64,000 bases of DNA, from assembly GCA_964538505.1 (NCBI GenBank), contig CAZIDY010000004.1, positions 62,001 through 126,000 on the forward strand, written 5' to 3'. The stretch comes from Zeimonas sp964538505 (GTDB lineage: Bacteria > Pseudomonadota > Gammaproteobacteria > Burkholderiales > Burkholderiaceae_E). Under the pieces are notes generated by a model, which was not told the DNA's origin, made no database searches, and saw nothing but the letters and a program-made list of their open reading frames with translations. Below, piece by piece: positions 9,137 through 17,103 of the stretch. The translations under genes were made by a program, and so were the position numbers. How positions within the stretch are numbered: the stretch's first letter is position 1; the number at the start of each line of letters is the position of its first letter.

Positions 9137-9152
9137 GGCAGCTTCCGTGCCA
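9137..9152 (-). promoter_or_regulatory. Sigma-54 (RpoN) promoter of torF-glnK-amtB
   Basis: Read on the minus strand the sequence is TGGCACGGAAGCTGCC. It matches the sigma-54 consensus TGGCACG-N4-TTGCW with one mismatch in the -12 element and the exact spacing. It is correctly placed and oriented 37 bases before the torF start codon, giving a transcription start near 9127. Confidence 0.88.
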
Positions 9153-9162
9153 CCGCACGCCT

Positions 9163-9179
9163 TGCGCGTTAGTGGTGCA
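9163..9179. promoter_or_regulatory. NtrC-like binding site, proximal
   Basis: TGCGC-GTTAG-TGGTGCA differs from the TGCAC-N5-TGGTGCA pattern of NtrC sites at a single position. Its centre lies about 44 bases upstream of the predicted transcription start of the torF-glnK-amtB operon. Confidence 0.65.
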
Positions 9180-9248
9180 TCGGGCCCCATGCCTGCCGCG
9201 CGTCGTGCCCCGTATCGATGCATTGCAGGCATGATCGGCAGCAACGCA

Positions 9249-9265
9249 TGCACGATGGTGGCGCG
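9249..9265. promoter_or_regulatory. NtrC-like binding site, distal
   Basis: TGCAC-GATGG-TGGCGCG matches the NtrC pattern except at two positions of the right half. Its centre is about 130 bases upstream of the predicted start point, a usual distance for an enhancer-bound NtrC acting on sigma-54 polymerase. Confidence 0.6.
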
Positions 9266-9344
9266 CATCCGCCGTTCGCATCGGCCATCGGCATCAAGGC
9301 GGAAAGCTTGCGCCGCCGATGCGCGGTGCTAGACTGGATTCACG

Positions 9345-9722
9345 ATGAACACGACACCGCAATCGCTGCTTTCCGAGCTGCAGCAACGCGTCTCCGACCT
9401 GTTCCGCAACAGTCCGGCGGCCGACATCGAGCGCAACCTGAAGGCGATGCTCGCGCAGACCTTCCAGCGGGTCGATCTCGTCACGCGTGACGAATTCGAC
9501 ACGCAGCTCGAACGGCTGTCGCGCCTGCAGGAACGCATCGAGTCGCTCGAGAAGCGCCTGGCCGAACGCGAGGCGGGCGATGCATCGGGCGGCGCCGCAC
9601 AGGCGGGGACGACGGACACCGGTCCCGGCACGGCGGGAGGCGCTGCCGCGGGCAGCGGCGCGATACCGATGCCCGGCCCGGGCACGGCGCCGTCGCCCGA
9701 CGACGCCGGTCCGGTCATCTAG
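9345..9722 (+). CDS. ubiK: Ubiquinone biosynthesis accessory factor UbiK (YqiC/BMFP family)
   Basis: This 125-residue protein begins with an amphipathic region (LLSELQQRVSDLFRNSPAAD). It continues through the conserved stretch KAMLAQTFQRVDLVTRDEFD and then a coiled coil (RLSRLQERIESLEKRLAERE), ending in a glycine/alanine-rich tail. UbiK is a soluble or membrane-associated factor for aerobic ubiquinone synthesis, working with UbiJ. The gene starts at an ATG 244 bases from the divergent torF and lies 59 bases upstream of the comM-like gene. Confidence 0.88.
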   Translation: MNTTPQSLLSELQQRVSDLFRNSPAADIERNLKAMLAQTFQRVDLVTRDEFDTQLERLSRLQERIESLEKRLAEREAGDASGGAAQAGTTDTGPGTAGGAAAGSGAIPMPGPGTAPSPDDAGPVI

Positions 9723-9781
9723 CGGCCTGCCGCCCGCCGGCTCCCTTTACCCGCCCTTCAAGCGCCCCGCACGGCGTTGCG

Positions 9782-11311
9782 ATGCCGCTCGCCATCGTGC
9801 ACAGTCGCGGCCTCGTCGGACTCGATGCGCCGACGGTGAGCGTCGAAGTGCACATCGGCGTCGGGCTTCCGGCCTTCCACATCGTCGGCCTCCCCGAGGC
9901 CGAAGTACGCGAAAGTCGCGACCGCGTTCGCGCCGCACTGCTGCACGCCGGCTTCGATTTCCCGAACCGCCGCCTCACGGTGAACCTCGCGCCGGCCGAC
10001 CTGCCGAAGGCGTCCGGACGCTTCGATCTTCCGATCGCGGTGGGCATCCTCGCCGCGAGCGGACAGGTACCGTCGATTGCGCTCGACGAGCTCGAGCTCG
10101 TCGGCGAGCTGTCGCTCACCGGAGCGATCCGGCCGATCCGCGGCGCACTCGCAATGGCGCTCGCCGTCACGCGCGAAGCGCGCCGGCGTTCGCTGCTGCT
10201 GCCGGCCGGCAACGGCGACGAAGCCGCGCTGGTCGACGGCGTGCGGCTGCTCGGCGCCGAAGATCTCGCCGGTGTCGCCGCGCACCTGCGCGGATCGAGC
10301 CCGCTGGTGCGCCTCGAGCCGCGCGCCCCGTCGATGCAGGCGCACGATGGCGACGACTTCGCCGACGTGAAGGGGCAGGCCTTCGCCAAGCGCGCGCTCG
10401 AGGTCGCTGCCGCCGGTGCGCACAATCTGTTGATGATCGGCCCGCCCGGTGCCGGCAAGTCGCTGCTCGCACAGCGCATGCCGACGATCCAGCCGCCGAT
10501 GGACACCGACGAGGCGCTCGAGAGCGCCGCGCTCGCCAGCCTCAACGGCGCCTTCCGCAGCGAGGACTGGGGGCGCAGGCCGTTCCGCGCGCCGCACCAC
10601 GGCGCCTCCGCTGCGGCGATCGTCGGCGGCGGATCGAACCCGCGACCCGGCGAGGCGAGCCTCGCGCACAACGGCGTGCTCTTTCTCGACGAACTGCCCG
10701 AGTTCTCGCGGGCGGTACTCGAAGCGCTGCGCGAGCCGCTCGAAACCGGCCGCATCGCCGTCGCAAGGGCCGCGCGACGCGTCGAGTTCCCCGCACGCTT
10801 CCAGCTCGTCGCCGCGATGAACCCCTGCCCCTGCGGATACTACGGAAGCACGCGCTGCCGCTGCACGCCCGAGCAGGTGCAGCGCTATCGCTCGCGGCTG
10901 TCGGGTCCGCTGCTCGATCGCATCGACCTGCTGATCGGCGTCTCGCCGGTGGGGGAGCAGCAGCTGATGCAGCCCGCCGACGGCGAGCCGAGCTGCATCA
11001 TCGCCGCGCGCGTTGCGCGTGCACGCGAGGTGCAACGCGCGCGCCAGCAGACCGCGAACGCGTTCCTGCCTCCGCCGCAGATCGATCGCCATTGCGCGCT
11101 CGACACCGACGCTGCGTCGCTGCTGCGCCAGGTTGCACGTCGGCAACACTGGTCGTCGCGCGCACTGCATCGCGTGCAGAAGCTCGCGCGCACGATCGCG
11201 GATCTTGCCGACGACGAGCGCATCGACTCGCAGCACGTCGCCGAGGCAATCGGCTATCGCCGCGCGCTCGACGTCGGTGCTGCGCACGGTGCTACGATCG
11301 TCGCGCACTGA
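9782..11311 (+). CDS. comM: YifB/ComM family Mg-chelatase-like AAA+ ATPase
   Basis: The 509-residue protein has an N-terminal Lon-protease-like fold (LPAFHIVGLPEAEVRESRDRV). A central AAA+ domain follows with Walker A GPPGAGKS (about residue 220), a Walker B region FLDELPEF and the conserved PCPCGYYG. A C-terminal helical lid ends it. In Haemophilus and Vibrio, ComM is a hexameric helicase that promotes branch migration during integration of transforming DNA. Whether this organism is naturally competent cannot be judged here. ATG at 9782 starts the canonical sequence. The gene is followed after 13 bases by the racemase gene. Confidence 0.92.
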   Translation: MPLAIVHSRGLVGLDAPTVSVEVHIGVGLPAFHIVGLPEAEVRESRDRVRAALLHAGFDFPNRRLTVNLAPADLPKASGRFDLPIAVGILAASGQVPSIALDELELVGELSLTGAIRPIRGALAMALAVTREARRRSLLLPAGNGDEAALVDGVRLLGAEDLAGVAAHLRGSSPLVRLEPRAPSMQAHDGDDFADVKGQAFAKRALEVAAAGAHNLLMIGPPGAGKSLLAQRMPTIQPPMDTDEALESAALASLNGAFRSEDWGRRPFRAPHHGASAAAIVGGGSNPRPGEASLAHNGVLFLDELPEFSRAVLEALREPLETGRIAVARAARRVEFPARFQLVAAMNPCPCGYYGSTRCRCTPEQVQRYRSRLSGPLLDRIDLLIGVSPVGEQQLMQPADGEPSCIIAARVARAREVQRARQQTANAFLPPPQIDRHCALDTDAASLLRQVARRQHWSSRALHRVQKLARTIADLADDERIDSQHVAEAIGYRRALDVGAAHGATIVAH

Positions 11312-11324
11312 ACGAAGCTGCGCC

Positions 11325-12359
11325 ATGACCGAAGACTCATCGAAGCTCCCGCTCTCCGGCCTGAAGGTCGTCGAGCTGCACGCGATCGGCCCCGTGCCCT
11401 ACGCCGGCCAACTACTGCGCTCGCTCGGCGCACGTGTGCTGCGCGTATCGCCGCCGGCCGATCCCGGTCTGGGCGTGCGCGTGCCGCCGCAGTACGACCT
11501 GCTGAATACCGGCAAGGAAGAACGGCTGCTCGACCTGAAGAGCGCCGAAGGGCTCGACGCGCTGCACGCCGAGCTCGCCGACGCCGACGTGCTCATCGAG
11601 GGCTTCCGTCCGGGCGTGCTCGAGCGGCTCGGGCTCGCTCCCGCTACGCTGCTCGAGCGGCATCCGCGACTGGTCACCGGCAGGCTCTCGGGCTGGGGCA
11701 GCCGCGGAGAACTGGCGCCGCGCGCCGGCCATGACATCAACTACCTCGCGCGCGCCGGCGTACTGAACGCGATCGGCCGGCGTGACGAGCCGATCGTTCC
11801 GCTGAACCTGATCGCCGACTTCGGCGGCGGCGCAATGCACCTGCTGGTCGGCGTACTCGCGAAGCTCGTGCAGCGCTCGATCACGCAGCGCGGCGGTGTC
11901 GTCGAGACGAGCATCCTCGCCGGCACGGTCGGCCTCACGCCGATGGTCTATGGTCTCCTGGCCGGCGGCGTCTGGAACCTGGATCGGTCGAGCAACCTGC
12001 TCGACGGCGCGATGCCCTTCTACCGGGTCTACCGCTGCGCCGACGGACGCTTCGTCGCCGTCGGGCCGCTGGAGCCGAAGTTCTACCGTGAGCTGCTCGA
12101 GGTCACCGGGCTCGTCGGCGAGATCGATCCCGCCGATCAATATCGTTCCGCGACCTGGCCTGCGACGCTCGCCAAGTTCGAGCAGCGCTTCGCGACGCGA
12201 ACGCGCGACGAATGGGCGCAGGCTGCCGAAGGGCGCGACGCCTGCCTGTCGCCAGTACTCGATTTCGCCGAAGCAGCGCAGGACCCGCACAACCTGGCGA
12301 ACGGTTTGTACCGCAGCGATCCTTTCGCGCAACCGCACGAGACGATCCGCTTCGAATGA
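11325..12359 (+). CDS. CaiB/BaiF family, probable alpha-methylacyl-CoA racemase
   Basis: The 344-residue protein belongs to the class III CoA-transferase fold. The stretch GWGSRGELAPRAGHDINYLARAG is the signature of alpha-methylacyl-CoA racemases, containing their catalytic Asp, and LLNTGKEERLLDLK and ADVLIEGFRPGVLERLGL are family-wide. It would epimerise 2-methylacyl-CoA esters during beta-oxidation of branched chains. The C-terminus stops at ETIRFE, about 10-15 residues short of the usual PRFSRTP-type tail, just where the repeat-rich stretch begins. Translation may be coupled to comM. Confidence 0.82.
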   Translation: MTEDSSKLPLSGLKVVELHAIGPVPYAGQLLRSLGARVLRVSPPADPGLGVRVPPQYDLLNTGKEERLLDLKSAEGLDALHAELADADVLIEGFRPGVLERLGLAPATLLERHPRLVTGRLSGWGSRGELAPRAGHDINYLARAGVLNAIGRRDEPIVPLNLIADFGGGAMHLLVGVLAKLVQRSITQRGGVVETSILAGTVGLTPMVYGLLAGGVWNLDRSSNLLDGAMPFYRVYRCADGRFVAVGPLEPKFYRELLEVTGLVGEIDPADQYRSATWPATLAKFEQRFATRTRDEWAQAAEGRDACLSPVLDFAEAAQDPHNLANGLYRSDPFAQPHETIRFE

Positions 12360-12569
12360 ATCTGCTGCGCGGACCGATCTCGCACCCGCGAGGCTCGCCG
12401 TGCTCTCGTACGGCTGCGCTTCTCGGCGCGACCTCGAGCCGCTCGCTACGATTCGTCACACGTTCTGGGCAATTCATACGGTTTCGCTGGAATTGCGGCA
12501 CTTCATGGCCGCCATCACCTCGCGCTTGCAAGGGGAGTCGAAGGATGTGCTCCCGCTCGCGTCGTCCTC

Positions 12570-12690
12570 GCAAGCCATATCGCTGCGAAACACAGCGCTG
12601 TTCCGCCGGCAACTTCTTTCTCGACGGAAAATGCAGCGGAACGCAGCATTTCGCGCTCTTGGAGTTTTAGCCGTTTCCGCGGACGGCTCG
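12570..12690 (+). repeat. Paired-hairpin repeat A, copy 1
   Basis: About 121 bp, matching copy A2 at roughly 88% by eye over its whole length. It holds a hairpin at 12581-12597 (CGCTGCG-AAA-CACAGCG) and a second weaker one at 12630-12650 (AATGC...GCATT). Arms TTCCG/CGGAA lie between them. The two hairpins start 49 bp apart, exactly as in copies A2 and A3. No credible protein is encoded. Together with B1 this fills the gene-free stretch 12360-13032; I see nothing else in 12360-12569. Confidence 0.75.
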
Positions 12691-12691
12691 C

Positions 12692-13011
12692 GGTCTCGAT
12701 GACGTGAACCGGATCGCACGGAAATCGAGCACATTCGCACACGGCAGAGCCAAGCTGCGTCGAAACGCTCGCAGATCGTGCAATTCGGCAGCCCTTATCG
12801 AACGGGTCGGGCAAATCGCTCGCGAAACGAGCAGTTCTCGCGGTGGAATGAAGCTTCTCGTCTTCGGTCGCGATCTGGCGCCGGTCGTCTTTCGTCCCGA
12901 GTTCCTGGCGGGCTGGTCGGCCCCTGATGCGACAAGGACCACTCTCTGATCCTCCCGGCCCATCGCACGCGGTGACAGGTGCTTGAAATCAACGGGTTAA
13001 GGAACGGTTTC
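12692..13011 (+). repeat. Repeat B, copy 1
   Basis: A stretch of about 320 bp starting CGGTCTCGATGACGTGAA and ending GGGTTAAGGAACGG. It is more than 90% identical by eye to the reverse complement of 24531-24845. Differences between copies are not concentrated at silent positions of any frame, so it is probably non-coding. It follows repeat A1 directly. Confidence 0.8.
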
Positions 13012-13032
13012 TTGTGAGAGCGCCACCGCGCT

Positions 13033-14271
13033 TCAGCTCGTCCGTACCGCCGCATCCTGCCGCGGCTGCACGTTCCAGAACACGAGCACGGCGAGCGCGA
13101 CCGCCTGCATCGCCACCCACACGAGCATCGCCGGGCGAAAGCCGACACCGCCATGCTCACCGCCGAAGGCGTCGACCGCAACGCCGAACAGCCACTGCGC
13201 GACGAACATGCCGCCCATCGTCAGCAGGTTGTACGCGGTGAAGGCGCGGCCGGTAAGGCGCTCCGGGAACGACAGGCTCACGTGCGTCTGCGACAGCGAA
13301 TGGCAGGTTGCGGCGATCGCCAGCGCAATCCACAGCAGCCACGCCCAGCTCGCCGTCGACAGCGCGATCGCCAGCTCGAGCAGCAGCATCAGCGTCGTGC
13401 CGATGGTCACCATGCGCAGCGTCGTCCAGCCGCGGCGCACCAGGTGCGGTACGGCGAGCCCAAGGCCCAGGTAGCCGAGCATCAGCACGAGGTTGAAGAC
13501 GAACAGCGCCGTCGCCGCTTCGTCGGCGCCCATGCCGAGCACGCGTCGCAGCCACGGCCCGATCCACAGTCCCTGGAAGGCAACGAAGCTCGCCTGCACG
13601 GTCAGCGAGACGATGCCGAAACGCCAGAAGTAGCGTTCGCAGAACACCTGCCGATAGACACCCCACGACGACTCGCCGACGCGTCGCGCCGGAACCGGTT
13701 CATCGGCCGGCAGCAGGAAGAAGATCGCGAGACTCGTCGCGACGAGCAGCAGCGCGGCGACGGCAAAGACGCCGCGCCAGCCGATCGCCGGCAGCGCCAT
13801 CTGCACCGGCACCGTCGTCGCCAGCGCACCGAGCGAGCCGGCCACGAGCATCCACGCGGTCAGCTGCTGCTGACGCGCCGGCACGTACCAGAAGCGGAAG
13901 GCACGCAGCGAAGCCATCAGCGCGGCCGAGACGCCGATGCCGATCAGCGCGCGCGAGACCCACAGCATCCACGTGGAACGCGCGCCGGCGAAGATCAGGC
14001 AACCGCCGGCGGCGACCAGCAGCAGCGTGGCGTTGACGCGGCGCGACCCGAAGCGGTCGAGCAGCACGCCGAGCGGGATCTGCACCGCTGCGAAGGCGAG
14101 GAAATAGGCCGACGACAGCGAGCCGAGCTGTGCGTTCGTCAGGCCGAACTCGGCGATCAGGTCGGGCGCGATGACCGCATTCACCGAGCGCAGGCCGTAG
14201 GACATGAAATAGCCACTGGCGAAAGCCAGGAAGACGCGGATCGCCACCGGCGCCGCCAGTACCGTGCTCAC
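13033..14271 (-). CDS. MFS transporter
   Basis: This 412-residue, twelve-helix major facilitator has the motif-A region GVLLDRFGSRRV between helices 2 and 3 and a long central loop with ADEPVPARRVGESSW. The N-terminal stretch GYFMSYGLRSVNAVIAPDL is typical of nitrate/sugar-phosphate-like or uncharacterised MFS members. The substrate cannot be told. GTG at 14271 overlaps the stop of the upstream lipoprotein gene by GTGA, so translation is coupled. The 3' end faces repeat B1. Confidence 0.82.
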   Translation of the reverse strand: MSTVLAAPVAIRVFLAFASGYFMSYGLRSVNAVIAPDLIAEFGLTNAQLGSLSSAYFLAFAAVQIPLGVLLDRFGSRRVNATLLLVAAGGCLIFAGARSTWMLWVSRALIGIGVSAALMASLRAFRFWYVPARQQQLTAWMLVAGSLGALATTVPVQMALPAIGWRGVFAVAALLLVATSLAIFFLLPADEPVPARRVGESSWGVYRQVFCERYFWRFGIVSLTVQASFVAFQGLWIGPWLRRVLGMGADEAATALFVFNLVLMLGYLGLGLAVPHLVRRGWTTLRMVTIGTTLMLLLELAIALSTASWAWLLWIALAIAATCHSLSQTHVSLSFPERLTGRAFTAYNLLTMGGMFVAQWLFGVAVDAFGGEHGGVGFRPAMLVWVAMQAVALAVLVFWNVQPRQDAAVRTS

Positions 14272-14840
14272 TGTGCGATCCGGAGCGATTCGTGGAAGAG
14301 TTTGGCTGCTTCTGGATCAGCGACCGGAGCGATCATCACGGCCTGCCACGCACGGTTGCCGCGCGCAACGAAGGTGGCGCTCATGTGCGAAGCCTCACCG
14401 CCGACCTGGCCGTCGACCTCGACGCGCGTTCCGACGGCGCTGCCGACGGTGCTACCGGAGGCATCGAGCACCGGGACCTCGACTTGCGTAGCCTGCACCT
14501 CATGACCCTGGACGTTGCGCTCCATCGCGGTACGCATCGCGCTCGTCGCATGCGTCTGCAGCGCTTCGTCGGCAGCAGGCAGCACGACCGACCCCACGGT
14601 GAAGAGGGCCTCATCGACCCGCGCGCCGGTCATCGCCATCGTGACCTGCAGACCATCGAGATCGATGGAACGCGACATCGACACCGGCTTGGCCGGCAGC
14701 AGAACGCGGTAGCCTGCAGCATCTTCGCGGATCTCGCGCCAGTTGTAGGAAGGCTGGCAGGCGACAAGCGCGGCAGCGGCCATGAGGACGAGTGCTGCCG
14801 GCCTTCGGGTTTGCCGGCGCATCGCAGAGCGCAAGTTCAT
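14268..14840 (-). CDS. Predicted lipoprotein, unknown function
   Basis: The 190-residue product begins with a basic N-terminus, a hydrophobic segment and a lipobox LVAC (cysteine near residue 28), so it should be a lipid-anchored envelope protein. The remainder is a compact alpha/beta sequence (YRVLLPAKPVSMSRSIDLDG ... FHESLRIAQ). I do not recognise a named family. It is first in a two-gene operon with the MFS transporter. It is divergent from the DUF1840 gene, with 50 bases between the start codons. Confidence 0.72.
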   Translation of the reverse strand: MNLRSAMRRQTRRPAALVLMAAAALVACQPSYNWREIREDAAGYRVLLPAKPVSMSRSIDLDGLQVTMAMTGARVDEALFTVGSVVLPAADEALQTHATSAMRTAMERNVQGHEVQATQVEVPVLDASGSTVGSAVGTRVEVDGQVGGEASHMSATFVARGNRAWQAVMIAPVADPEAAKLFHESLRIAQ

Positions 14841-14890
14841 TCGATAATGGTAGGGCTGTACCCGATCCCCTGCCCGGAACGGAGGTTCAA

Positions 14891-15262
14891 ATGATCTACG
14901 AGTTCAAGTCGCGCGCCACCGGCACTGTCATCATGACCAAGCCCGTAGCCGAATGGATCCTGCAGATCATCGGCAAGGCGCCCGGCCGCACGGGAATCGT
15001 CACGGTCGACCAGATGCCAGGCGCCGTCGACGCACTGAACCGCGCCATCGAGCAGGAAAAGGAAGAGCTGCGGGCCGAGCGCCGCGCGATGGAAGCAGCA
15101 GGGCAACGCCCGCCGGACGGCGCCGCCGCAGCCGCGGAGGACGACAAGGCCGACCCCGACACCGACCCGTATCCGGTGTCGCTGGCGCAGCGCGCCTTCC
15201 CGTTCATCGAGCTGCTGAAGGAAGCGCACCGCGCCGGAAAGGACATCACCTGGGGGGTGTAG
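14891..15262 (+). CDS. DUF1840 domain protein
   Basis: The 123-residue protein starts MIYEFKSRATGTVIMT, followed by VAEWILQIIGKAPGRTGIVT and ends PFIELLKEAHRAGKDITWGV. This is the whole DUF1840 domain with an acidic linker in the middle. The family is widespread in betaproteobacteria with no known function. GGAGG lies five bases upstream of the ATG, a strong ribosome-binding site. The 3' end overlaps the convergent DUF502 gene by 17 bases. Confidence 0.85.
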   Translation: MIYEFKSRATGTVIMTKPVAEWILQIIGKAPGRTGIVTVDQMPGAVDALNRAIEQEKEELRAERRAMEAAGQRPPDGAAAAAEDDKADPDTDPYPVSLAQRAFPFIELLKEAHRAGKDITWGV

Positions 15263-15959
15263 CCGGCGCCACGGCCTGCGGCGCCTCCGGCACCGGAGTC
15301 TCCGGCGCCGCACCCGCGCGCGCTCCCAGGTGCTGCGACGACGTGATGCCCATCGACACGTAGATGCTGGTGAGACCGTCGACGCCGACCTCGGCCGGCG
15401 TCACCCATTCCGACGGCACGTAGAGCAGGCCGCCGCCTACCGGAACCGGAGCAGTGGGAACGAGCACCGCAAGGTAGTCGCGCCCTCCGATCTGCACCGG
15501 CTCGGGCGTGGAGAGCAGCCCGAGCACTGCAGCTCCCTCGCCACCGCCGAAATGCAGCCACACCGGGCTCATCGAGCGCATGCCTTCCCGCTCGCGCTGC
15601 GCGACGAGATCGACGAAACGGCGCGCCGTTTCGTACACGCCGCGCACCACCGGAATGCGCTGCACGACGCCGTCGAGCATCGACTCGAGCACGTCGCGCA
15701 GTCGCGTGCGGATGAGGATGCCGAGCAGGAAGATCGCCAGCAGCACGATCAGCACGCCGATCGCGTAGGCGACGAACACGTAGCCGGTCACGCCGAGCCC
15801 GATCGACACGAGGACGTTGCCGATCAGGCTGCCGGGCCCCACCCAGCTGACGACCAGGCGCGCACCCCAGACGAAGATCAGCACGGTGGCCGTGAGCGGT
15901 AGCGCGGCGAGCAGGCCGGTGACGAAGATCTTGGACAGTTCGCGCATCGGCGCTTTCAT
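15246..15959 (-). CDS. DUF502 family membrane protein
   Basis: The protein has 237 residues. Two membrane segments lie near the N-terminus (FVTGLLAALPLTATVLIFVW and a long segment ending LLAIFLLGILI). The family motif IPVVRGVYETARRFVD follows, then a soluble domain with VLVPTAPVPVGGGLLYVP, the usual DUF502 signature, and a proline/alanine-rich tail. The function is unknown. The ATG at 15959 (MKAPMRELSK) is preferred; a longer frame upstream is not membrane-like, and ATG at 15947 is an alternative. The gene is divergent from the SorC regulator. Confidence 0.83.
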   Translation of the reverse strand: MKAPMRELSKIFVTGLLAALPLTATVLIFVWGARLVVSWVGPGSLIGNVLVSIGLGVTGYVFVAYAIGVLIVLLAIFLLGILIRTRLRDVLESMLDGVVQRIPVVRGVYETARRFVDLVAQREREGMRSMSPVWLHFGGGEGAAVLGLLSTPEPVQIGGRDYLAVLVPTAPVPVGGGLLYVPSEWVTPAEVGVDGLTSIYVSMGITSSQHLGARAGAAPETPVPEAPQAVAPATPPR

Positions 15960-16041
15960 GGGGCGATCGAGAGCGGTTTCGTCAACGGGCAGAGTCTCGC
16001 ATGCGTTCGCCTGCAGAGTGCCCGCGGGAGAACCCCTGTCT

Positions 16042-16076
16042 TGCACGTTTGTTCAAAGTCCTTGAAACTACGTGCA
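16042..16076. promoter_or_regulatory. Palindromic operator, probably for the SorC-type regulator
   Basis: The sequence reads TGCACG-TTTG-TTCAA, a 5-base centre, then TTGAA-ACTA-CGTGCA. The outer six and inner five bases of the arms are perfect inverted copies. It spans 35 bp and ends on the A of the regulator's ATG. The placement suggests autorepression of the regulator-glpD-ugp operon. Confidence 0.65.
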
Positions 16077-17098
16077 TGATCGATCCGGGCAGCCGCCAGC
16101 AGGACCTCGCCGTGCGCGTGGCACGGCTCTATTACTACCAGCGGCTCACCACCGAGCAGATCGCCGAGGAGCTGCACACCTCGCGCTCGACCGTGTCGCG
16201 GTTGCTGTCATGGGCGCACGAGCACGGGCTCGTCGAGATCCACGTGCACGATCCGGCCGAGGAGCCGGGCAGGATCGAGGCGCAGCTGCGCGAGCGCTAC
16301 GAAGTGCGAGCGGTGCGTGTCGTTCCGGTGCCCGAGACGGCGCCCGAGGCCGACTGGCTCGACCGCGTCGCCGCCGACGCGGCCGGCTACCTGAACACGA
16401 TCGTCGACAGCGATCTCGTCATCGGCGTTGCGTGGGGGACGACGCTCGGCAAGGTTGCCGAACGGCTGAAGCCGAAGGCAACGAAGAACGTCGACGTCGT
16501 CGCGCTGAACGGCGCCGGCACGCCGCAGGGCATCGACAGCACGATCGGCACCGACCTCGTGCTGCGCTTCGCGGCGAACTACGGCGCACGCGCACACGCG
16601 TTCCCGGTGCCCGCCTTCTTCGATCACCCGGAAACGAAAACGGCGCTGTGGCGCGAGCGCAGCGTGCGCCGGCTGCTCGATCTGCAACAGCGCGCCGACG
16701 TGCTCGTCTTCAGCATCGGTGCCTTCGCCAGCGAGGTGCCGAGCCAGGTGCATACCGGCGGCTTTCTCGAAGCGGCCGATCGCCGCGACCTGCGCCGCGA
16801 TCGCGTCGTCGGCGACATCGCCACCGTCTTCTTTCGCGCCGACGGCAGCTGGAGCGACGTGGCGCTCAATGCCCGCGCAAGCGGCCCCGACCTCGAGCTC
16901 TTCCGCTCGCGGCAGTCGATCTGCATCGCCTCGGGCACCGGCAAGGCCGACGGAATCCGCGCCGCGCTGGCCGGCGGCTTCGTGCATACGCTGATCGTCG
17001 ACGAACCGACGGCGCGACTCGTGCTCGAAGATGCGAAGGCAAAGGCCGCGCGCCGCGGCACGCCGACCGCGATCGGCGCGCGCGCACGAACCGCGTAA
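16076..17098 (+). CDS. SorC/DeoR family sugar-binding transcriptional regulator
   Basis: This 340-residue regulator has an N-terminal helix-turn-helix (LTTEQIAEELHTSRSTVSRLLSWA, about residues 23-46). It is followed by the SorC sugar-binding domain with VIGVAWGTTLGKVAE and ASGTGKADGIRAAL. Members bind phosphorylated sugars or polyols, which relieves repression. ATG at 16076 (MIDPGSRQQDLAVRVARLYYY) is the family-like start and coincides with the edge of a 35-bp palindrome. It opens an operon with glpD, so glycerol 3-phosphate or a related polyol phosphate is a plausible effector. Confidence 0.87.
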   Translation: MIDPGSRQQDLAVRVARLYYYQRLTTEQIAEELHTSRSTVSRLLSWAHEHGLVEIHVHDPAEEPGRIEAQLRERYEVRAVRVVPVPETAPEADWLDRVAADAAGYLNTIVDSDLVIGVAWGTTLGKVAERLKPKATKNVDVVALNGAGTPQGIDSTIGTDLVLRFAANYGARAHAFPVPAFFDHPETKTALWRERSVRRLLDLQQRADVLVFSIGAFASEVPSQVHTGGFLEAADRRDLRRDRVVGDIATVFFRADGSWSDVALNARASGPDLELFRSRQSICIASGTGKADGIRAALAGGFVHTLIVDEPTARLVLEDAKAKAARRGTPTAIGARARTA

Positions 17099-17103
17099 CG
17101 AAG

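Noticed and set aside
9241..9344. A classical sigma-70 promoter for ubiK
   Set aside because: No convincing -35/-10 pair could be recognised by eye in this GC-rich stretch.
12667..12963. A conserved open frame in repeat B copies 1 and 2
   Set aside because: Differences between copies change many amino acids, and there is no family match or start signal in common. Similarity is at DNA level only.
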